From: Neorhizobium vignae
GTDB lineage: Bacteria > Pseudomonadota > Alphaproteobacteria > Rhizobiales > Rhizobiaceae
Assembly: GCF_000732195.1 (NCBI RefSeq)
Contig: NZ_JNNU01000002.1
Coordinates: forward strand, 868,001-932,000
Length of the DNA: 64,000 bases
Direction: 5' to 3'
The notes beneath the pieces are model-generated. The model was not told where the DNA came from. It did not search any database and saw only the letters and a program-made list of their open reading frames with translations. The position numbers and the translations under genes were made by a program. Shown piece by piece: positions 40,836 through 48,712 of the stretch. How positions within the stretch are numbered: the stretch's first letter is position 1; every line of letters begins with the position of its first letter.

Positions 40836-43286
40836 ATGACAGAAAAACTCGTTATCATCGGCAATGGCATGGCGCCGGGGCGCATGCTGGAACACCTCTT
40901 CGAACAGGCGCCTGGCCGCTACGAAGTGACGATCTTCAACGCCGAACCGCGCGTCAACTACGACCGCATCATGCTCTCGCCGGTTCTCTCCGGCGAAAAG
41001 AGCTTCGAGCAGATCGTCATCCATGGCGACGGCTGGTACATCGACCACGGCATCACGCTCTACAAGGGCCACAAGATCGTCGCGATCGACCGTGCCGCCA
41101 AGACCGTCACCTCCGATCATGGCGTCACCGAAAGCTATGACAAGCTGGTGATCGCCACCGGCTCCGTGCCCTTCATCATCCCCGTACCGGGCAAGGACCT
41201 GCCGGGCGTCATCACCTATCGCGACCTTGACGACGTCCAGGCCATGCTGCTCGCCGCCCAGTCGCGCGAAAAGGCAGTGGTCATCGGCGGCGGCCTGCTC
41301 GGCCTTGAAGCAGCCGCCGGCCTTGCCCAGCGCGGCATGGATGTGACGGTGCTCCATGTTATGCCGACGCTGATGGAGCGCCAGCTCGATCCGGCCGCCG
41401 GCTACCTCCTGCAGAAGGCCGTCGAGGAACGCGGCATCAAGGTGATCTGCAAGGCCAATACCAAGGCGATCATCGGCAATGGCAAGGTCGAGGGCGTCGA
41501 ACTCGACAACGGCACGATCATTCCGGCGACGCTGGTGGTCATGGCCGTCGGCATCCGCCCGAGCGCCGGGCTTGCCAAGGAAGCAGGCCTCGCGGTCAAC
41601 CGCGGCATCGTCGTCGATGCCGGCATGCAGACTTCGGACGGCGACATCTATTCCATCGGCGAATGCGCCGAAGTCGGCGGCATGGTCTATGGCCTTGTCG
41701 CGCCGCTCTACGAGATGGCCCGCGTCGCCGCGTCCCACCTGGCCGGCGACACAAAACCGGCCTTCGTGCATTCCGACACGCCGACCAAGCTCAAGGTCAC
41801 CGGCATCGACCTCTATTCGCTCGGCGACTTCGCCGATGGTGACGACCGGCAGGAAATCGTGCTTCGCGACGCCACCGCCGGCATCTACAAGCGCCTCGTC
41901 CTGAAGGACAACCGCATCATCGGCACGGTTCTTTACGGCGAGACCTCCGACGGCGCCTGGTTCAACGACCTGAAGAAGAAGGCGACCGATATCTCGGAGA
42001 TGCGCGACACGCTGATCTTCGGCCAGGCTTACCAGGGAGGGTCCCCGCTGGACCCTATGGCGGCCGTTGCAGCCTTGCCGGATGATGCGGAAATCTGCGG
42101 CTGCAACGGCGTCTGCAAGGGCAAGATCACCTCGACCATCACCGCGAAGGGCCTGACATCGCTCGACGACGTGCGTGCCCACACCAAGGCTTCCGCCTCC
42201 TGCGGCACCTGCACCGGCCTCGTCGAACAGCTGATGGCGATCACGCTTGGTGACGCCTACAATCCGAAGGCCGTGCAGCCGATGTGCACCTGCACCGAGT
42301 TCGGCCATGACGACGTCCGCCGCCTGATCAAGGCGAAGGGCCTGAAGACCATCCCGGCGGTCATGCAGGAACTCGAATGGAAAACCTCCTGCGGCTGCGC
42401 CAAGTGCCGCCCGGCGCTCAACTACAACCTCGTCTGCGACTGGCCGGATGAATATGCCGACGACTACCAGTCGCGTTACATCAACGAACGCGTCCACGCC
42501 AACATCCAGAAGGACGGCACCTATTCCGTCGTGCCGCGGATGTGGGGCGGCGTCACCAATTCGCAGGAATTGAGGGCGATCGCCGACGTGGTCGACAAGT
42601 TCGAGATCCCGATGGTGAAGGTCACCGGCGGCCAGCGCATCGACCTTCTCGGCATCGAGAAGGAAGACCTGCCCGCCGTCTGGGCCGATCTCGGCAAGGC
42701 CGGCTTCATCTCCGGCCAGGCCTATGCCAAGGGCCTGCGCACCGTGAAGACCTGCGTCGGCTCCGATTGGTGCCGTTTCGGCACGCAGGATTCAACCGGC
42801 CTCGGCATCCGCATCGAGAAATTCATGTGGGGCTCCTGGACACCGGCGAAGCTGAAGATGGCCGTCTCCGGGTGTCCGCGAAACTGCGCCGAAGCGACCT
42901 GCAAGGACATCGGCGTCATCTGCGTCGATTCCGGCTTCGAGATCCATTTCGCCGGCGCTGCGGGCCTCGACATCAAGGGCACGGAAGTGCTCGGGCTGGT
43001 GAAGACCGAGGACGAGGCGCTCGAATACATCGTCGCCCTCACCCAGATGTATCGCGAACAGGGCCGCTATCTCGAGCGCATCTACAAATGGGCAAAGCGC
43101 ATCGGTCTCGACGAGATCCGCCGCCAGATCATGACCGATACGGAGAAGCGCCAGGCCTATTACGAGCGCTTCGTCTTCTCCCAGAAATTCGCGCAGGTCG
43201 ATCCCTGGTCGGAGCGCGTCTCCGGCAAGGACAAACACGAGTTCCGGCCGATGGCGACGGTCGGTTATTCGCATGCAGCCGAATGA
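40836..43286 (+). CDS. nirB: Assimilatory nitrite reductase [NAD(P)H], large subunit
   Basis: An 816-residue NirB. Domains in order: FAD/NAD(P)H-binding disulfide reductase-like module (1 to about 300, LVIIGNGMAPGR and VVIGGGLLGLEAA); BFD-like 2Fe-2S segment (CGCNGVCKGKI with CGTCTG) and a second cysteine-rich segment (CTCTEFG, CGCAKC); ferredoxin-like half domain; and the siroheme/4Fe-4S module with TCVGSDWCRFG and SGCPRNCAEATCKDIG, whose cysteines bind the cluster next to siroheme. It reduces nitrite to ammonium with six electrons from NAD(P)H in the cytoplasm. Siroheme comes from the CysG encoded in the same operon. Confidence 0.96.
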   Translation: MTEKLVIIGNGMAPGRMLEHLFEQAPGRYEVTIFNAEPRVNYDRIMLSPVLSGEKSFEQIVIHGDGWYIDHGITLYKGHKIVAIDRAAKTVTSDHGVTESYDKLVIATGSVPFIIPVPGKDLPGVITYRDLDDVQAMLLAAQSREKAVVIGGGLLGLEAAAGLAQRGMDVTVLHVMPTLMERQLDPAAGYLLQKAVEERGIKVICKANTKAIIGNGKVEGVELDNGTIIPATLVVMAVGIRPSAGLAKEAGLAVNRGIVVDAGMQTSDGDIYSIGECAEVGGMVYGLVAPLYEMARVAASHLAGDTKPAFVHSDTPTKLKVTGIDLYSLGDFADGDDRQEIVLRDATAGIYKRLVLKDNRIIGTVLYGETSDGAWFNDLKKKATDISEMRDTLIFGQAYQGGSPLDPMAAVAALPDDAEICGCNGVCKGKITSTITAKGLTSLDDVRAHTKASASCGTCTGLVEQLMAITLGDAYNPKAVQPMCTCTEFGHDDVRRLIKAKGLKTIPAVMQELEWKTSCGCAKCRPALNYNLVCDWPDEYADDYQSRYINERVHANIQKDGTYSVVPRMWGGVTNSQELRAIADVVDKFEIPMVKVTGGQRIDLLGIEKEDLPAVWADLGKAGFISGQAYAKGLRTVKTCVGSDWCRFGTQDSTGLGIRIEKFMWGSWTPAKLKMAVSGCPRNCAEATCKDIGVICVDSGFEIHFAGAAGLDIKGTEVLGLVKTEDEALEYIVALTQMYREQGRYLERIYKWAKRIGLDEIRRQIMTDTEKRQAYYERFVFSQKFAQVDPWSERVSGKDKHEFRPMATVGYSHAAE

Positions 43287-43296
43287 GGAGATGGAC

Positions 43297-43626
43297 ATGA
43301 ACTGGATCGCAATCGGCAAGCTGACCGACATTCCGCTCCGCGGCGCGCGCTGCGTGAAGACGCCCCAAGGCAAGATCGGTGTGTTCCGCACCGCCGCCAA
43401 CGAGGTCTTCGCCATCGAGGACCACTGCCCCCACAAAGGCGGGCCGCTCAGCCAGGGCATCGTCCACGGCACCTCGGTGACGTGCCCGCTCCACAACTGG
43501 GTGATCTCGCTCGAAACCGGCAAGGCGCTCGGCGCCGACGAAGGTTCGGTCCGGACCATCCGGCTCGAACTGCGCGGCGAAGACATCTTCATGGCACTCG
43601 AAGAACAGCTGGCCGCTGCCGAATAA
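43297..43626 (+). CDS. nirD: Nitrite reductase [NAD(P)H], small subunit
   Basis: A 109-residue NirD with a Rieske-like fold: IEDHCPHKGGPLSQGIVHG and VTCPLHNWVISLETG. The usual second cluster ligands are partly preserved (C-P-H and C-P-L-H), so a Rieske 2Fe-2S site is possible. The start at 43297 is 6 bases after GAGGAG; an ATG at 43291 touches that site and is less likely. It forms the NirBD complex with the gene product upstream (10-base gap). Confidence 0.94.
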   Translation: MNWIAIGKLTDIPLRGARCVKTPQGKIGVFRTAANEVFAIEDHCPHKGGPLSQGIVHGTSVTCPLHNWVISLETGKALGADEGSVRTIRLELRGEDIFMALEEQLAAAE

Positions 43627-43674
43627 ACGGGGCGGCCATTTCAAACGACTAAGCTCTAGGGAGACGAGAAAAAA

Positions 43675-44526
43675 ATGTCCTATGTGACACCCGCGGAATT
43701 CGTGACGAAGATGATCGACGCCGGCGAGGCGAAGATCTTCATGTCCACGCGCGACACCCTGATCCGGGCTTTCATGGCGGGCGCCATTCTTGCGCTTTCC
43801 GCCGCCTTCGCCGTGACCATCACGGTGCAGACCGGCAACGCGCTTGCCGGCGCGGTCCTCTTCCCGGTCGGCTTCTGCCTCCTCTATCTGATGGGCTTCG
43901 ATCTCCTGACGGGCGTCTTCACGCTTGCGCCTCTCGCCCTGATCGACAAGCGGCCGGGAGCGACCGCCGGCGGCGTGCTGCGGAACTGGACACTCGTCTT
44001 CATCGGCAATTTCGCCGGCGCCTTCCTCGTTGCGGTGATGATGGCGATCATCTTCACCTTCGGCTTCAGCGAGGCGCCGAACGAGGTTGGCCAGAGGATC
44101 GGCCACATCGGCGAAGGCCGCACGCTCGGATATGCCTCTCATGGCGCAGCGGGCATGCTGACGCTCTTCATCCGCGGCGTTCTCTGCAACTGGATGGTTT
44201 CGACGGGTGTCGTCGCCGCGATGATGTCGACCTCCGTATCCGGCAAGGTCATCGGCATGTGGATGCCGATCATGCTCTTCTTCTACATGGGCTTCGAACA
44301 TTCCATCGTGAACATGTTCCTGTTCCCGTCGGGCCTGCTGCTCGGCGGCAAGTTCTCGATCATGGACTATCTGATCTGGAACGAGATCCCGACCGTCATC
44401 GGCAATCTTGTCGGCGGTCTCACCTTCGTCGGTCTGACGCTCTACTCGACCCATGGCCGAAAGAGCGGCAAGCAGAGAGTTCCGGCTGGCCGTATCGTCA
44501 ATCCTGCCGTCGTTCCGGCGGAGTGA
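43675..44526 (+). CDS. nirC: Formate/nitrite transporter family channel (NirC-like)
   Basis: A 283-residue FNT-family protein with six membrane helices. FNT hallmarks are LTGVFTLAPLAL in the first half and RGVLCNWMVSTGVVAAM in the second; the half-helix loop with FEHSIVNMFLFP carries the conserved central His. Members move nitrite, formate or related anions. It sits between nirD (48 bases) and nasA (4 bases), so nitrite handling is likely: uptake at low supply or release of excess made by NasA. The protein is inner-membrane and pentameric in known cases. Confidence 0.9.
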   Translation: MSYVTPAEFVTKMIDAGEAKIFMSTRDTLIRAFMAGAILALSAAFAVTITVQTGNALAGAVLFPVGFCLLYLMGFDLLTGVFTLAPLALIDKRPGATAGGVLRNWTLVFIGNFAGAFLVAVMMAIIFTFGFSEAPNEVGQRIGHIGEGRTLGYASHGAAGMLTLFIRGVLCNWMVSTGVVAAMMSTSVSGKVIGMWMPIMLFFYMGFEHSIVNMFLFPSGLLLGGKFSIMDYLIWNEIPTVIGNLVGGLTFVGLTLYSTHGRKSGKQRVPAGRIVNPAVVPAE

Positions 44527-44530
44527 ACCG

Positions 44531-47233
44531 ATGGGGGCGGGCCTTCTGGAAACGGAAATGCAGGCGGGTGGAACCACCACCAGGACGACCTGCCCCTATT
44601 GCGGCGTCGGCTGCGGCGTGATCGCCACAGTGGCGGACTCTGGCGCCGTGACGGTCAAGGGCGATCCCGAGCATCCGGCCAATTTCGGCCGGCTCTGCTC
44701 GAAGGGCTCAGCGCTCGCCGAAACCATCGATCTCGACGGACGCGTGCTCTTGCCCGAAATCGGGGGGCGGCAGGCGGATTGGGACGAGGCGCTCGATCTC
44801 GTCGCCCAGAAATTCTCGCAAACCATTGCCGAACACGGGCCGGATTCGGTCGCCTTCTACGTCTCCGGCCAGTTGCTGACCGAGGATTACTATGTCGCCA
44901 ACAAGCTGATGAAGGGGTTCATCGGTTCGGGCAATATCGATACGAATTCAAGACTTTGCATGTCGTCCTCCGTCGCCGGCCACCGCCGCGCCTTCGGATC
45001 AGACACCGTTCCCGGCACCTACGAGGACATCGAGCTCGCCGATCTGGTGATCCTGACCGGCTCCAACCTCGCCTGGTGCCATCCGGTGATCTACCAGCGA
45101 CTGGCTGCGGCCAAGACCGCGCGGCCGGGCATGAAGATCGTCGTCATCGATCCGCGCCGGACGATGACCTGCGACATCGCCGACCTGCATCTAGGCATCC
45201 GGCCGGATGGCGACGTGGCGCTGTTCATGGGCCTGCTCGCCCATCTCGCACAAGGCCCGACGATCGACCAGAACTATATCGCCGCACATACGCAAGGGTT
45301 TGGCGAAGCTTTCACGGCGGCGGCAGCACTTTCGTTCAGCGAGCTCATGGAGCGCACCGGCCTTCCCGCCATGCAGCTCCGCGAATTCTTCCGCCTGTTC
45401 GAGACGACCGAGAAGGTGGTCACCTGCTACAGCCAGGGCGTCAACCAGTCGTCGTCGGGCACCGACAAGGTCAACGCCATCATCAACTGTCACCTCGCGA
45501 CCGGCCGCATCGGCCGGCTGGGTATGGGTCCGTTTTCGCTGACCGGCCAGCCGAACGCCATGGGCGGCCGGGAGGTCGGCGGGCTCGCCAACATGCTCGC
45601 TGCCCATATGGCGATCGAAAGCGCCGAGGATCGCGACCGGGTGCAGCGCTTCTGGGCCTCTCCGCGGATCGCCGAAAAGCCGGGCCTGAAGGCCGTCGAC
45701 ATGTTCCGCGCCGTCGCCGAAGGGCGGATCAAGGCGCTGTGGGTCATGGCCACCAATCCGGTCGTTTCGATGCCGGATGCCGATGCGGTCGAGGCCGCCA
45801 TCAAGGCTTGTCCTTTCGTGGTGGTCTCCGACATTCTTCGAGACACCGACACCGCCCGCCACGCGCATGTTCTGCTGCCCTCGCTCGGCTGGGGGGAAAA
45901 GGACGGCACGGTCACCAATTCCGAGCGCCGCATCTCCCGCCAGCGCTGGTTTCTGTCCGCGCCCGGCGAGGCCAGGGCCGATTGGTGGCAGATGGCAGAG
46001 GTCGGCCGGCGGATGGGCTTTGCCGGTTTCGACTATCAAACACCCGCCGATATTTTTGCCGAGCATGCGGCGCTTTCGGCCTTCGAGAATGAGGGCAGTC
46101 GGGATTTCGATATCGGAGCGTGTGTTGAAATCGGCAAAGAGGGATACGACGCACTCGGGCCCTTTCAGTGGCCCGCTGCGCAGGAAAATCCTGCCCTCCC
46201 GAGGGATGGCGACAAACGCTTCTTCGCGGATGGCGGCTTCTTCCATCCGGATCGCAAGGCACGTTTCATCCCCGTCCAGGCTCCGGCCACCGACCGCACC
46301 GACGAAAAATACCCGCTGACGCTGAACACCGGCCGCGTCCGCGACCATTGGCACACGATGACGCGGACAGCCAAAAGTGCCAGGCTTTCCGGCCATATCG
46401 CAGAGCCTTTCGCTGAACTCCATCCGCGCGATGCGATGGAACTCGGCATTCGCGGCGCCGGCCTGGTCGAACTCGAAAGCCCGCATGGCAAGGCCATCGT
46501 CCGGGCGCTGGTGACCGAACGCCAGGCCCGCGGAAACATCTTCGTGCCGATGCACTGGAACGACCAGTTCGCCGCAAAGGCGCGCATCGATGCGCTGGTC
46601 GCACCCGTCACCGACCCCTTTTCCGGCCAGCCGGCGTCGAAGAACGTCGCGATCGCCGCCCGGCCATTCGCCGCTTGCGTCTACGGCTTTGCGGTTTCCG
46701 CCTCCAAGCCTTTGAACCCACAGGCAGATTACTGGGCGCTCGCCAAGGCCGAGACCGGCTGGCGGATCGAACTCGCGTTCGCTGACCCGGTCGAGGATTG
46801 GGTAACGTGGTGCCGGGGAACATTCGGCATTCCGGCCGGGATCGAGCCGCTGGGTTATGCCGACCGTCAATCCGGCGATCTGCGCCTCGCTTTCTTCGAC
46901 GGCGGAAAGCTGCTTGCCGCCCTTTTCCTCGCGAACGAGCCGGTCGCCGTCGCACGCAACTGGGCGATCGGCCAACTTGCCGTGGAACACGCCGACCTGC
47001 GCAAACGCTTCGCCATCGTCGCCGGGCGCCCCGGGGCCGACCAGCCGGATCCCGGCGCCACCGTCTGCTCCTGCTTTTCGGTCGGCGTCAACCGGATCAT
47101 CGGCGCCGTGCGAGGCGGCTGTCACAGCGTCGAGGCGGTCGGGAAAGCAACCAATGCCGGCACCAATTGCGGCTCCTGCCGCGCTGAAATCAGGGGGATC
47201 ATCGATGGATGTCTTGCAGCCGCCGCGGAATGA
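44531..47233 (+). CDS. nasA: Assimilatory nitrate reductase catalytic subunit
   Basis: A 900-residue molybdopterin oxidoreductase. The N-terminus binds a 4Fe-4S cluster (CPYCGVGCGV and later LCSKG). The Mo-bis-MGD domain follows (SRLCMSSSVAGHRRAFG, ATNPVVSMPDAD, HVLLPSLGWGEKDGT) with the molydopterin dinucleotide-binding domain near 600-720. A C-terminal BFD-like 2Fe-2S domain (CSCFSVGVNRI with CGSC) completes it, so electrons can enter without a separate NasB-type module, though none is encoded nearby. It reduces nitrate to nitrite in the cytoplasm; there is no Tat signal. ATG 44531 lies 4 bases after the nirC stop. Confidence 0.95.
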   Translation: MGAGLLETEMQAGGTTTRTTCPYCGVGCGVIATVADSGAVTVKGDPEHPANFGRLCSKGSALAETIDLDGRVLLPEIGGRQADWDEALDLVAQKFSQTIAEHGPDSVAFYVSGQLLTEDYYVANKLMKGFIGSGNIDTNSRLCMSSSVAGHRRAFGSDTVPGTYEDIELADLVILTGSNLAWCHPVIYQRLAAAKTARPGMKIVVIDPRRTMTCDIADLHLGIRPDGDVALFMGLLAHLAQGPTIDQNYIAAHTQGFGEAFTAAAALSFSELMERTGLPAMQLREFFRLFETTEKVVTCYSQGVNQSSSGTDKVNAIINCHLATGRIGRLGMGPFSLTGQPNAMGGREVGGLANMLAAHMAIESAEDRDRVQRFWASPRIAEKPGLKAVDMFRAVAEGRIKALWVMATNPVVSMPDADAVEAAIKACPFVVVSDILRDTDTARHAHVLLPSLGWGEKDGTVTNSERRISRQRWFLSAPGEARADWWQMAEVGRRMGFAGFDYQTPADIFAEHAALSAFENEGSRDFDIGACVEIGKEGYDALGPFQWPAAQENPALPRDGDKRFFADGGFFHPDRKARFIPVQAPATDRTDEKYPLTLNTGRVRDHWHTMTRTAKSARLSGHIAEPFAELHPRDAMELGIRGAGLVELESPHGKAIVRALVTERQARGNIFVPMHWNDQFAAKARIDALVAPVTDPFSGQPASKNVAIAARPFAACVYGFAVSASKPLNPQADYWALAKAETGWRIELAFADPVEDWVTWCRGTFGIPAGIEPLGYADRQSGDLRLAFFDGGKLLAALFLANEPVAVARNWAIGQLAVEHADLRKRFAIVAGRPGADQPDPGATVCSCFSVGVNRIIGAVRGGCHSVEAVGKATNAGTNCGSCRAEIRGIIDGCLAAAAE

Positions 47234-48674
47234 AATGCCCGCCCGCATGGCGCCACTCGCCAAACTTCCGGTCTTCTGGGCGCTCGAGGGCCGCCGCGTC
47301 GTCGTCGCCGGCGGCTCGGATGCCGCTGCCTGGAAGGCCGAGCTTCTCGCTGCCTGCGGAGCGCAGGTGCATGTCTATGCGCAGCAGCTTTCCGAGACAT
47401 TCGGGAAGCTGATCGGACGCGGCGCGGAACATCCGAAGGGCGAGTTCATCCATCACCCGCAGGCGTGGAACACTTCGATTTTCGAAGGCGCCGCGATTGC
47501 GATCGGGGATTGCGAAGATGAGGACGAGGCGCGAGCCTTCTTCGAGGCCGCCCGCGCGGCCGGCGTGCCGGTCAACGTCATCGACAAACCCGCCTTCTGC
47601 CAGTTCCAGTTCGGTTCGATCGTCAACCGCTCGCCGGTCGTCGTTTCCATTTCAACCGATGGCGCGGCGCCGATCCTGGCGCAGGCGATCCGCCGTCGTA
47701 TCGAGACCCTGCTGCCGGCCTCGTTGAAAAATTGGGCGGAACTCGCCCAGTCGCTCAGGGAAAAGATCAACGACCGCCTGACGCCCGGCCCGCAGCGAAG
47801 AGCCTTCTGGGAACGTTTCGTGGACCGCGCCTTCGGCAGCGAACCGGGATCGGGCAGCGAAGCCGATATTCTCGCCGACGCCGGCCGCGTCGCATCCTCG
47901 GCCCAGAAGGGCCGTGTCACCCTTGTCGGCGCCGGCCCCGGCGATGCCGAACTTCTGACGCTGAAGGCAGTGCGCGCCCTGCAGGCGGCCGACGTCATCC
48001 TGTTCGACGATCTCGTCTCCGACGAGGTGCTGGAACTTGCGCGCCGCGAGGCGAAACGGATGCTGGTGGGAAAACGCGGTGGCCGGGTAAGCTGCCGCCA
48101 GGAAGACATCAACGACATGCTGGTGAAGTTCGCCAAGGCCGGCAAGCGCGTCGTCCGCCTGAAGTCCGGCGACCCGATGGTCTTTGGCCGCGCCGGCGAG
48201 GAAATCGCCTGCCTGGAGCGGGCAGGCATCCCCGTCGATGTCGTGCCGGGCATCACTTCGGCAAGCGCCATGGCCTCGCGGCTCGGCGTGTCGCTGACCC
48301 ATCGCGACCATGCCCAGGGCGTCCGTTTCGTCACCGGTCATTCGCGCAAAGGCGTGCTGCCCGACAATCTGGACTGGAAAAGCCTCGCGGACCCGCGAAC
48401 CACGACCATCTATTACATGGCAGGGCGCACGGCGGGCGAGATCGTCAGCAAGCTGACGGACGCCGGCATGACGCACGACATGCCGGTCGTGATCGTCAGC
48501 GCAGTGACGCGGCCGAACGAGCGGCGCTGGGCCGGACGGCTGAGCGAAATGGCCGCGGCCATGGCGGAGATCGGCATCGACGAACCCGTGCTGATCGGCA
48601 TCGGCCACGTATTTCGCAAGGCTGATTTTGCCAACTCCGCGCAGTGGAGCGACCAGACCGCGGCAAGCGCCTGA
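47205..48674 (+). CDS. cysG: Siroheme synthase (multifunctional CysG)
   Basis: A 489-residue CysG. Residues about 15-220 form the precorrin-2 dehydrogenase/ferrochelatase part (FWALEGRRVVVAGGSDAAAWK; SIVNRSPVVVSISTDGAAP). Residues about 235-480 are uroporphyrinogen-III methyltransferase (VTLVGAGPGDAELLTLKA; VVRLKSGDPMVFGRAGEE; YYMAGRT). It makes the siroheme needed by NirB. ATG 47205 after CAGGGGGAT overlaps the end of nasA by 29 bases; a start at 47233 or later would lose little. It is the last gene of the nitrate operon. Confidence 0.94.
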   Translation: MDVLQPPRNEMPARMAPLAKLPVFWALEGRRVVVAGGSDAAAWKAELLAACGAQVHVYAQQLSETFGKLIGRGAEHPKGEFIHHPQAWNTSIFEGAAIAIGDCEDEDEARAFFEAARAAGVPVNVIDKPAFCQFQFGSIVNRSPVVVSISTDGAAPILAQAIRRRIETLLPASLKNWAELAQSLREKINDRLTPGPQRRAFWERFVDRAFGSEPGSGSEADILADAGRVASSAQKGRVTLVGAGPGDAELLTLKAVRALQAADVILFDDLVSDEVLELARREAKRMLVGKRGGRVSCRQEDINDMLVKFAKAGKRVVRLKSGDPMVFGRAGEEIACLERAGIPVDVVPGITSASAMASRLGVSLTHRDHAQGVRFVTGHSRKGVLPDNLDWKSLADPRTTTIYYMAGRTAGEIVSKLTDAGMTHDMPVVIVSAVTRPNERRWAGRLSEMAAAMAEIGIDEPVLIGIGHVFRKADFANSAQWSDQTAASA

Positions 48675-48700
48675 CAAAAAGGGGCGGTAAAACCGCCCCT
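48675..48700. terminator. Bidirectional terminator between cysG and exoP
   Basis: AGGGGCGGT (48680-48688) and ACCGCCCCT (48692-48700) form a perfect 9-bp stem with an AAA loop in the 38-base convergent gap. The A5 run on its left reads as T5 after the stem on the minus strand, so it is a typical intrinsic terminator for exoP and, less clearly, an end for the nitrate operon. Confidence 0.85.
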
Positions 48701-48712
48701 CTGGATCACAGG

